Position numbers and translations under genes: made by a program. DNA of 8,087 nt from JBQTHP01 sp052389755. GTDB taxonomy: Bacteria; Pseudomonadota; Gammaproteobacteria; Steroidobacterales; Steroidobacteraceae. Below the pieces are notes generated by a model. The model was not told where the DNA came from and did not search any database. It saw nothing but the letters and a program-made list of their open reading frames with translations. The stretch is from assembly GCA_052389755.1 (NCBI GenBank), contig JBQTHP010000035.1, positions 1 to 8,087 on the forward strand, in the 5' to 3' direction. This document shows, in pieces, positions 1 to 5,852 of this stretch. Position 1 is the stretch's first letter. Every line of letters begins with the position of its first letter.

Positions 1-73
1 AGCGCGCGAGATCACGGCTGACGACGACGAGCGTGCCGTCGCGCCCGCCGCGCTTCAGGCTCGCGAGCTTCAC
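1..73 (-). CDS. fahA: Fumarylacetoacetase, N-terminal fragment (cut by window edge)
   Basis: Reading the minus strand from a GTG at 73..71 gives 24 residues, MKLASLKRGGRDGTLVVVSR followed by DLAR, open to the window edge. This matches the characteristic start of bacterial fumarylacetoacetate hydrolase family proteins (FAH N-terminal domain: MKLA-LK-G-RDG-LVVVSRDL). The enzyme would cleave fumarylacetoacetate to fumarate and acetoacetate in the cytoplasm, the last step of the homogentisate pathway. The GTG shares bases with the TGA stop of the upstream homogentisate dioxygenase gene (GTGA overlap), which indicates one mRNA and translational coupling. No strong Shine-Dalgarno sequence precedes it. 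The catalytic domain lies outside the window, so another FAH-superfamily hydrolase cannot be excluded; the neighbour makes fumarylacetoacetase the best call. Confidence 0.8.
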   Translation of the reverse strand, partial: MKLASLKRGGRDGTLVVVSRDLAR

Positions 74-1209
74 TTCGAGCCGCCCGGCGACTTCCAGCTG
101 TCCACGTAACCGCGCCACTCGACGCCGTGCGCAGCGGACGCGATCTCGAGCGGATCGCGTGCGTCGATCATCACGGCGACTTCGTCGGTTGCCGCCCTGG
201 ACGGCGCGAGGATGTTCTTCAGCGCCTTCGGATGCGGACCGTGCGTGAAGCCGCTCGGATGCAACGTGACCATGCCGGGGTGAATGTTGTCGCGCGAGAA
301 GAAGCTGCCCGCGTGATAGAAGATGACTTCGTCGTAGTCGTCGTTGTTGTGGAAGAAGGGCACCTTGATCGCGCCCGGATCGGTCTCGAACGGCCGCGGC
401 GCGAAGGTGCAGACGACGAAGCGATTGCCGACGAAGGTGGTGTGCGCCGACGGTGGCAGGTGATAGCGGTGGCTCATCAACGGACGGATGTCCTTCACGT
501 TGATGCGCGCCACCATGAGATCGCCGTGCCAGCCCACCGCATCGAGCGGGTTGAACGGATACGTGATCGTGGAGATCTGGCCCCGCCGCTTCACGTCCAC
601 CTGCCAGCGCGTGGAATCGCTCTGCTGCGCGCGAAACGCCTCGTCCATCCGCGGCACGTCGAGCATGGCCGGATCGAAGATCGCGTGAGGACCGACGAGG
701 CCCTTGTCGGGCAGCGTGTAGCTCGCGTTCGTTGCCTCCATCAGCAGCGCCGCGACCGGCGCTCGCACCTCGAGCCGCCACATGATGCCGCGCGGCAGCA
801 GGATGTAGTCGCCGACGGCGAACGCGAGATGCCCGAAGTCGCAGTAGAGCTCGCCCGCACCCTGGTGAACGAAGAGGAGATCGTCGCCGTCGGCGTTGCG
901 AGCGAGGCGCGGCATGGCTTGCGCGAGCCGCCAGAAGCGAATGCGTACGGCGGCGTTCGCGAGAATGTCGTGCGCCTGCCACGGCGAGGCGACGCTCGAC
1001 TCGAGCCTCACGAGATCGAAAGCGTGCGGCCGCAGCGGCCCTTCGAAATCCACCCAACCGGTCGGCGGATGGCGGTGATACAGATGCGCCGCCGGACCGA
1101 AGAAGCCTTCCTTGCTGATCTCGCGCTCGAAGGTCCCTTCCGGCAGATCGGCGTGGGCCTGGCGCGAGGCGTCGCCCTCGACGCGCGGATAGCTGATGTA
1201 GCGCTTCAT
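70..1209 (-). CDS. hmgA: Homogentisate 1,2-dioxygenase (compact form, 379 aa)
   Basis: This iron-dependent ring-cleaving enzyme converts homogentisate to maleylacetoacetate in tyrosine and phenylalanine breakdown. The protein is 379 residues if started at ATG 1209 (MKRYISYPRVEGD). Two cupin-like halves are visible. The second holds the metal site: H287 and E294 in FHNNDDYDEVIFYH, and H323 in FTHGPHP, matching the His/Glu/His iron ligands of the family. H250 in YHLPPSAH may be the active-site base. An in-frame ATG at 1272 would add 21 residues, but that extension lies across the promoter and operator (1244-1272) and has no family character, so 1209 is preferred even though no clear Shine-Dalgarno precedes it. 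It is shorter than the classical enzymes of about 430-445 residues. The following gene is fahA, overlapping in a GTGA junction. The family call is firm; substrate is inferred from family and context. Confidence 0.9.
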   Translation of the reverse strand: MKRYISYPRVEGDASRQAHADLPEGTFEREISKEGFFGPAAHLYHRHPPTGWVDFEGPLRPHAFDLVRLESSVASPWQAHDILANAAVRIRFWRLAQAMPRLARNADGDDLLFVHQGAGELYCDFGHLAFAVGDYILLPRGIMWRLEVRAPVAALLMEATNASYTLPDKGLVGPHAIFDPAMLDVPRMDEAFRAQQSDSTRWQVDVKRRGQISTITYPFNPLDAVGWHGDLMVARINVKDIRPLMSHRYHLPPSAHTTFVGNRFVVCTFAPRPFETDPGAIKVPFFHNNDDYDEVIFYHAGSFFSRDNIHPGMVTLHPSGFTHGPHPKALKNILAPSRAATDEVAVMIDARDPLEIASAAHGVEWRGYVDSWKSPGGSK

Positions 1210-1243
1210 GGGGGATGAGCCGTTCGGCGGACGAGTGCCGCCT

Positions 1244-1272
1244 AATTTAGTTTCAGATGAAACTATTGGCAA
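1244..1272 (-). promoter_or_regulatory. Sigma-70-type promoter of the hmgA-fahA operon
   Basis: On the minus strand, TTGCCA (1272..1267) is separated by exactly 17 nt from TAAATT (1249..1244), close to the TTGACA/TATAAT consensus. Transcription should start near 1237, leaving a leader of roughly 28 nt before ATG 1209. That leader region contains a short GGCGG/CCGCC hairpin (1226-1242, 7-nt loop). This is the only AT-rich patch between the patatin stop (1294) and hmgA, and it makes the hmgA operon a separate transcription unit from the upstream genes. No factor-independent terminator was seen after the patatin gene, so some read-through is possible. Confidence 0.65.
1248..1265. promoter_or_regulatory. 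18-bp perfect palindrome, probable repressor operator
   Basis: The sequence TAGTTTCAGATGAAACTA has perfect 8-bp arms (TAGTTTCA / TGAAACTA) around a 2-bp centre. It covers 16 of the 17 spacer bases and the first two bases of the -10 box of the hmgA promoter, a position where a bound dimer would block RNA polymerase. The size and symmetry fit a small dimeric winged-helix or helix-turn-helix repressor (MarR-, GntR- or TetR-like). No regulator gene lies in the window, so the protein is unknown. Induction by an aromatic pathway intermediate is inferred from the operon's role. Confidence 0.65.
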
Positions 1273-1293
1273 CCGCGTACGCGCGCGCCGCGA

Positions 1294-3102
1294 TCAACTG
1301 TCGCGAATCGCAGCCGCCCGGCGCGCCGCGAACAGCGGCGAATCGGTCGCCAGCGCCTCGAGCCGCCGCGCAGCGTGCTCGTAGCCGACGTCGATCGCGT
1401 GCGCGAAGGCCTTCCAGTTGAGCATGTCCACCTGCTCGAGCGGAGGTTGCAGAAGGAGGTCCGTTTTCTCCCGATGCGCAGCCGTGGTGGCCGCGCTGTT
1501 CACCATGCCGGCGCGCCACAGGATCTGAAAGATGTTCGGGCGCCGCCGCCGTCCGCGCAGCCATCCCAGCGCCTTCCATAACGGCGGCACGTCGACGTCG
1601 TCGCTTTCTGCCGTGAACGCGCGATCTCCACCGACATCGACGCCGATGACCGGTCCACGGCCAAGCTCACGCATCACATCGACCGGCAGATTGTTCATCG
1701 CCCCGCCGTCCACGAGGACCTCGCCACGATGCATGACCGGCGGCAGTACGCCGGGGATGGCGACGGAAGCGCGCAGCCAACGCCACAGCTCGCCGCTGCG
1801 ATGCACGGCGGATTGCCCGGTCGTGAGATTCGAGGAGACGCAGTAGAAGGGCAGCGGCAGATCCTCGATGCCCATTTCGCCGAATTCGCGGCGCAGCAGC
1901 GCGCTCACCTTGCGCCCGGAGACGAGCGAGACGATCGGCAGGGTGTAGTCGCGCAACGGATTCACGTCGACGAAGCTGCGGCGAAAGCGCTCGAGCAGCT
2001 CCTCCCTGCTCCAGCCCGCGGCGATTCCGGCCCCGAGAATGGCGCCCATGCTGGTGCCGCCGACGAGATCGACGGGGACGCCGGCTTCCTGCAGCGCGCG
2101 CAGCACCCCGATGTGCGCGGCGCCGCGTGCACCGCCGCCCGAGAGCACGAGCCCGACGCCCGCGCCCGTGAGCAGGCGAGCGATGCGCGCGACGTCAGGT
2201 GCACCGAGCACGTGATGATGGGGCGCGCCTGGATGCGTCGCGACCCAGCGCGCGGCAGCCCCCGGCGAGATGCGTCCATCGTGCAGCAGCACGAGCTCCG
2301 AGCGCTGCGGCGCCATGCTCGCCTCGCGCTGACTGAGCAGCACGCGCCACGTGCCGGTTTCGGCGGCGGCGCGCGCCACGAGCACGAGCGTATCGGCCTG
2401 CCGCAGGCACAGGCGGCTCCAGGCCGTCGGCAGCGGGTCGGCCACGAAGACGACGTAGTCGTTCGCCGACTCGACGACGTGGAACCAGTGGCTCGTGTGC
2501 ACGGCTGCCTCCGCGCTGTGCACGCGCGCGCAACGCCCGAGGCGGGTCAAAGCGGCGACGAGCTGGTCGGCGAACCCGTCGATGTCGAGATCGGCACTTT
2601 GCGGCAGCACCACGAAGGTGCGCGCGCCTTGCGGGCGACCACGGGTGCGCGCCTGCGACGTCTCGAGACGATCCACGGTGAGCTGCGCGATGCGCAGCAT
2701 CGCCTCGGGTCGCCGTCGGAACACGTGATCGAATGTCTCGCGAGACAAGCGGACGAGCTCGGTGTCGCGAAGCGCGACGACGGAGGCGGTGCGCGGCCGT
2801 CCGGAGATGAGTCCCATCTCGCCCACCGTATCGCCGGCGAGGATCCGCCCGATGCTGCGGCGCCGATCGGTGCCCTTCGGCACGTACGCACCGAGACAGC
2901 CGCTCAGCACGACATACATCGCGTCGGCAGGCTCGCCGGCATCGAAAAGCGCGGCGCCGCCGGGCAGCGACAGCCATTCGACTTCGGCGGCCATCGCGGC
3001 AATGGTCTCGTCGTCGAGCCCGGAGAACAGCGGCAATGCACCGAGCACCGCTCGAAGATCCGAGCGGAGTATGACGGTGCCGTCCGCTGCGTCCTCCTGC
3101 AT
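1294..3102 (-). CDS. Patatin-like phospholipase/lysophospholipase with N-terminal cyclic-nucleotide-binding-like domain (NTE type)
   Basis: A 602-residue protein of the bacterial neuropathy-target-esterase type. Residues about 24-135 form a cyclic-nucleotide-binding-like domain; the phosphate-binding cassette GEMGLISGRPRTA (94-106) keeps the conserved Glu95 and Arg104. Residues about 160-300 resemble the linker region of NTE-like proteins. The patatin domain starts near 315: oxyanion-hole glycine motif GGGARG (322-327), nucleophile Ser351 in GTSMG (349-353), and catalytic Asp465 in DGG (465-467), so the Ser-Asp dyad is intact. It probably hydrolyses acyl esters of (lyso)phospholipids. No signal peptide or clear membrane segment is seen. 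ATG 3102 is chosen because GAGGAG lies 3 nt upstream (3111..3106) and the frame further upstream lies inside the thiolase gene. It follows the thiolase stop by 20 bp, so it is in the same operon. Substrate and ligand are unknown; the domain may not bind cAMP. Confidence 0.88.
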   Translation of the reverse strand: MQEDAADGTVILRSDLRAVLGALPLFSGLDDETIAAMAAEVEWLSLPGGAALFDAGEPADAMYVVLSGCLGAYVPKGTDRRRSIGRILAGDTVGEMGLISGRPRTASVVALRDTELVRLSRETFDHVFRRRPEAMLRIAQLTVDRLETSQARTRGRPQGARTFVVLPQSADLDIDGFADQLVAALTRLGRCARVHSAEAAVHTSHWFHVVESANDYVVFVADPLPTAWSRLCLRQADTLVLVARAAAETGTWRVLLSQREASMAPQRSELVLLHDGRISPGAAARWVATHPGAPHHHVLGAPDVARIARLLTGAGVGLVLSGGGARGAAHIGVLRALQEAGVPVDLVGGTSMGAILGAGIAAGWSREELLERFRRSFVDVNPLRDYTLPIVSLVSGRKVSALLRREFGEMGIEDLPLPFYCVSSNLTTGQSAVHRSGELWRWLRASVAIPGVLPPVMHRGEVLVDGGAMNNLPVDVMRELGRGPVIGVDVGGDRAFTAESDDVDVPPLWKALGWLRGRRRRPNIFQILWRAGMVNSAATTAAHREKTDLLLQPPLEQVDMLNWKAFAHAIDVGYEHAARRLEALATDSPLFAARRAAAIRDS

Positions 3103-3122
3103 CGACTCCTCGTCGGCGGCGT

Positions 3123-4412
3123 CTACTTCTCCACGATGGCCGTGACACCCATGCCGCCGGCCGTGCACACCGATACGAGCCCGCGCTTCGCATTCGGATC
3201 GTTTCCGAGCAGCTTCGCGATCGTCGCCACGACGCGCGCGCCGGTGGCCGCGAACGGGTGACCGATCGCGACGCTGCCGCCCTTCACGTTGAGCTTGGCG
3301 CGATCGATGCTGCCGAGCGCGCCGGGCAAACCGAGCGCGTCGCGGCAGAACTCGTCCGATTCCCACGCCCGAAGCGTGGCGAGCACTTGAGCCGCGAACG
3401 CCTCGTGGATTTCGTAGTAGTCGAAATCCTGCAGGCCCAGCCCGGTGTCCTTCAGCATCGCCGAAACGGCGTATGCGGGCGCCATCAGCAGGCCTTCCTT
3501 GCCGGTCGCAAAGTCCACGGCCCACACCTTGCCGTACCGCAGATACGCGATCACGGGCAGCTTGCGCCGCGCCGCCCACGGCTCGGATGCCAGCAGCACC
3601 GCGCCGGCGCCATCCGTGAGCGGCGTGCTGTTACCGGCGGTGAGCGTGCCGTGGCCGGTCAGGTCGAACGACGGCTTCAACTTCGCGAGCTTCTCGGGAG
3701 TGGTATCGGCGCGGATATTGTTGTCCGTCTTCAGGCCGAGGTACTCGACCACGAGATCGCGGAAGAAGCCCTCCTTCCACGCGGCCGCGGCCTTGACGTG
3801 GCTCTCGTACGCGAGCCGGTCCTGATCCTGGCGCGAGATCTTCCAGTGCTTCGCCATGAGCTCGGTGCTCTGACCCATCGACAGGCCCGTGCGCGCCTCG
3901 ACCACGCCCGGCATGACCGGCTTGAAATGCTTCGGGCGCATGCCGAAGAACGGCGAGATGCGCTGGCCGAACGAACGCCCGCGGAAGCTCTTCAGCAGAA
4001 TCTGCTGGTACGTACGGGGATAGACGATCGGCGGGTCGCTGATCGTATCCACGCCTCCGGCGATCCCGGCGTCGATCTGGCCGAGCGCAATCTTGTTGCC
4101 GACGAGAATCGCCGCCTCGATGCTGGTGCCGCACGCGCGCTGGATGTCGAGGCCGGGCGTGTGCGGGTCGAGCGCGGTGCCGAGGACGCTCTCGCGCACG
4201 AGGTTGTAGTCGCGCGAATGCTTGAGCACGGCGCCCGCGATCACATCGCCCAGGCGCTCGCCCTGCAGCTTGTACCGGTCGACCAGGCTGCGGAAGGTGG
4301 CCGTGAGCATGTCCTGATTGCCCACGTTCGCGTACGCGGTGTGCGCGCGTGCGAAAGGAATGCGAATGCCGCCGACGATGGCGACGCGCCGAACGGCGGA
4401 ACCGACGAGCAT
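3123..4412 (-). CDS. fadI: Acetyl-CoA C-acyltransferase (thiolase, FadI-like)
   Basis: A 429-residue thiolase, close in length to E. coli FadI (436) and sharing its style, including the GNSTPLTDGAGAV and HEAFAAQ segments. The reaction is CoA-dependent cleavage of 3-ketoacyl-CoA to acetyl-CoA (last step of beta-oxidation), or the reverse condensation. All active-site residues are present: nucleophile Cys94 in QRACGTS, His336 in EIHEAFAAQ, His385 in GGSVAIGHPF, and Cys416 in VSVCTAGGMG. The start at ATG 4412 is supported by GGAGG (4425..4421) 8 nt upstream. It leads a minus-strand pair with the patatin gene. The usual partner FadJ (hydratase/dehydrogenase) is not in the window, so the enzyme stands apart from a complete beta-oxidation operon. 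Chain-length preference cannot be read from the sequence; the gene symbol rests on family resemblance. Confidence 0.92.
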   Translation of the reverse strand: MLVGSAVRRVAIVGGIRIPFARAHTAYANVGNQDMLTATFRSLVDRYKLQGERLGDVIAGAVLKHSRDYNLVRESVLGTALDPHTPGLDIQRACGTSIEAAILVGNKIALGQIDAGIAGGVDTISDPPIVYPRTYQQILLKSFRGRSFGQRISPFFGMRPKHFKPVMPGVVEARTGLSMGQSTELMAKHWKISRQDQDRLAYESHVKAAAAWKEGFFRDLVVEYLGLKTDNNIRADTTPEKLAKLKPSFDLTGHGTLTAGNSTPLTDGAGAVLLASEPWAARRKLPVIAYLRYGKVWAVDFATGKEGLLMAPAYAVSAMLKDTGLGLQDFDYYEIHEAFAAQVLATLRAWESDEFCRDALGLPGALGSIDRAKLNVKGGSVAIGHPFAATGARVVATIAKLLGNDPNAKRGLVSVCTAGGMGVTAIVEK

Positions 4413-4420
4413 CTTGGGGT

Positions 4421-4425
4421 CCTCC
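4421..4425 (-). promoter_or_regulatory. Ribosome binding site of the thiolase gene
   Basis: GGAGG on the minus strand, 8 nt before ATG 4412. It is the clearest Shine-Dalgarno in the window and fixes the thiolase start. Confidence 0.75.
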
Positions 4426-4434
4426 GGACCGAGC

Positions 4435-4487
4435 CTACAACCTACAGCTTACAGCCTACAGCCGGCTGTAAGCTGTGAGCTGTGAGC
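4435..4487. repeat. Inverted array of 7-bp repeats (YTACARC units) in a divergent intergenic region
   Basis: Four head-to-tail 7-mers, CTACAAC, CTACAGC, TTACAGC and CTACAGC (4435-4462), are followed by a CG centre (4463-4464) and three 7-mers in the opposite orientation, GCTGTAA, GCTGTGA and GCTGTGA (4465-4485), then GC. Within the array are perfect 13-bp inverted arms, 4444-4456 and 4464-4476, with a 7-nt loop, and a 14-bp palindrome at 4457-4470. It fills the gap between the divergent thiolase and MATE genes and reaches over the MATE GTG start. It could be a dispersed genomic repeat, a cruciform or hairpin, or a multi-site protein target. No T-tract follows the stem on either strand, so it does not look like an ordinary terminator. 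I saw no second copy in this window. Confidence 0.85.
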
Positions 4488-5852
4488 TTCCTCGCGCGCG
4501 CGCGCACGGATGCCGGCGCCATCGCGCGCCTGGCGGGTCCGCTGCTCGTCAACAATCTCGCGACCGCCGGCATGCTGTTCACCGACACGGTGATGGCGGG
4601 CCGCCTCGGTGCGCGCGAGCTCGCCGCGGTCGCGGTCGGAGCGAACTACATCGGCTTCTACTACCTCGGCGGGCTGGGACTTCTCATGGCGCTGTCGCCG
4701 ACCGTCGCGCACGCGTACGGAGCAGGTCGCAACGAGGTCGTCGGCAGCTTCTTCCGCCAGGCGCTGTGGCTGTCCGTCGCGGTGAGCATCGTCGTGACGA
4801 TAGGGCTCGCGCTCGCATACCCGGCATTGCGCGCCATCGGCATTCCGCCCGACGTTGCGCCGCTCGCCGCGCGTTACGTGTATGCCGTCGCCTTCGGCAT
4901 GCCCGCGATGTACGCCTTTCTCGCGCTGCGCTTCTCGAGCGAAGGGCTCGGCTGGACCCGACCGATCCTTTTCACGGCGGTGATCGCTCTGGGCGTGAAA
5001 GTGCTCGGCAACTATCTCCTCATATACGGCAACTTCGGCGCGCCCCGGCTCGGCGCCGTCGGCGCGGGCGTCGCAACCGCGATCGTCGACTGGCTCATCT
5101 TCGGCGTCATGTGGGTGTACGTACGGCGGCATCGCATCTATCGTCCGTACGCGGCGCTGCGGATGTTCGAGCGACCCGACCCGAAACGCCTGCGCGAGAT
5201 TCTCGCGCTCGCGCTGCCCATCTCCGGCAGCGTGCTGGCGGAAGGCGCGCTGTTCGCCTCGGCGGCGCTCATCATGGGCACGTTCGGCGCGATCGTGATG
5301 GCCTCGCATGCGATCGCGATCAACTACGCCGCGCTGATGTTCATGGTGCCGCTCGCGCTGCATTCGGCCACCACGATCCACGTCGGACACAAGGTGGGCC
5401 GAGGCGATCCTGCGGCGGGCCGCTTCGCGGGCTGGGTCGGCATCCTTCTCTGCGTCGCTATCATGACCGTCTCGGCACTGGTGCTGGCGTTCGGGCGGGG
5501 CGGCATCGCAAGCCTCTACACCGCGGATGCGGCAGTGCTGCGGCTTGCCACCGAGCTGCTGCTGTTCGCGGCGGTCTTTCAGGTCGCGGACGGGCTGCAG
5601 GTCGGTGCGGCGGGCGCATTGCGGGGTTTCAAGGACGCGCGCATTCCGATGACGTTCAACGTCTTCTCGTACTGGATCGTGGGCTTTCCGCTCGCCTACT
5701 GGTTCGGCGTCGTGCAGGGAGAGGGGCCCAGGGCCGTGTGGCTCGCGCTCATCGTGGGCCTTTTCGTCTGCGCGCTGCTGCTCGCGTCGCGTTTCGGATT
5801 CATCACACGGCGCGCCGTCGCGGTGCGCGGGCAGGCACCATGCGCCGACTGA
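4482..5852 (+). CDS. MATE family multidrug efflux transporter (NorM-like)
   Basis: A 456-residue inner-membrane cation antiporter of the multidrug and toxin extrusion family, with about twelve hydrophobic segments in two six-helix halves (roughly 14-38, 46-74, 93-115, 128-150, 161-183, 190-213, 238-266, 270-297, 315-337, 352-381, 389-412, 417-440). Acidic residues Asp35 (TM1, LFTDTVMAG), Glu254 (TM7) and Asp370 (TM10, VADGLQVGAAGALRGFKDA) fall at nearly the same numbers as Asp36, Glu255 and Asp371 that handle cations in Vibrio NorM, favouring the NorM branch. The GTG start at 4482 lies inside the heptamer array and has no clear Shine-Dalgarno. It is kept because TM1 begins a few residues later and I found no usable ATG before TM1. 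The stop overlaps the DUF885 gene by 13 nt. Substrate is unknown; export of cationic drugs or metabolites is only the family expectation. Confidence 0.9.
   Translation: MSFLARARTDAGAIARLAGPLLVNNLATAGMLFTDTVMAGRLGARELAAVAVGANYIGFYYLGGLGLLMALSPTVAHAYGAGRNEVVGSFFRQALWLSVAVSIVVTIGLALAYPALRAIGIPPDVAPLAARYVYAVAFGMPAMYAFLALRFSSEGLGWTRPILFTAVIALGVKVLGNYLLIYGNFGAPRLGAVGAGVATAIVDWLIFGVMWVYVRRHRIYRPYAALRMFERPDPKRLREILALALPISGSVLAEGALFASAALIMGTFGAIVMASHAIAINYAALMFMVPLALHSATTIHVGHKVGRGDPAAGRFAGWVGILLCVAIMTVSALVLAFGRGGIASLYTADAAVLRLATELLLFAAVFQVADGLQVGAAGALRGFKDARIPMTFNVFSYWIVGFPLAYWFGVVQGEGPRAVWLALIVGLFVCALLLASRFGFITRRAVAVRGQAPCAD

Noticed and set aside
127..1218. 363-residue plus-strand ORF opposite hmgA
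   Set aside because: Low-complexity composition (a run of valines, many arginines) and no domain; hmgA on the other strand is convincing.
1210..1272. 21-residue N-terminal extension of hmgA from ATG 1272
   Set aside because: It would start inside the -35 box and read through the operator; family similarity begins only at MKRYISYPR.
1729..3261. 510-residue plus-strand ORF opposite the patatin gene
   Set aside because: It is arginine/alanine/histidine-rich, has no recognisable domain, and lies exactly opposite a gene with intact catalytic motifs. GC-rich third positions create long antisense ORFs.
3103..3579. N-terminal extension of the patatin frame by up to 159 residues
   Set aside because: It overlaps the 3' part of the thiolase gene in another frame, is arginine-rich and has no domain; ATG 3102 has its own SD.
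4444..4476. Rho-independent terminator at the 13-bp inverted arms
   Set aside because: The stem lies upstream of both divergent genes and has no T-tract on either strand.
3258..4478. 406-residue plus-strand ORF opposite the thiolase gene
   Set aside because: Same antisense shadow effect; the thiolase on the other strand has all four active-site residues and a clear SD.
4449..5390. 313-residue minus-strand ORF opposite the MATE gene
   Set aside because: Composition dominated by Arg, His, Glu and Asp, no domain; the plus strand carries a twelve-helix transporter.
4475..5839. Long N-terminal extension of the DUF885 frame, which would give a 1056-residue protein
   Set aside because: The extension is arginine-rich shadow sequence of the MATE gene in another frame. 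The lipoprotein signal peptide starting at 5840 marks the true start.
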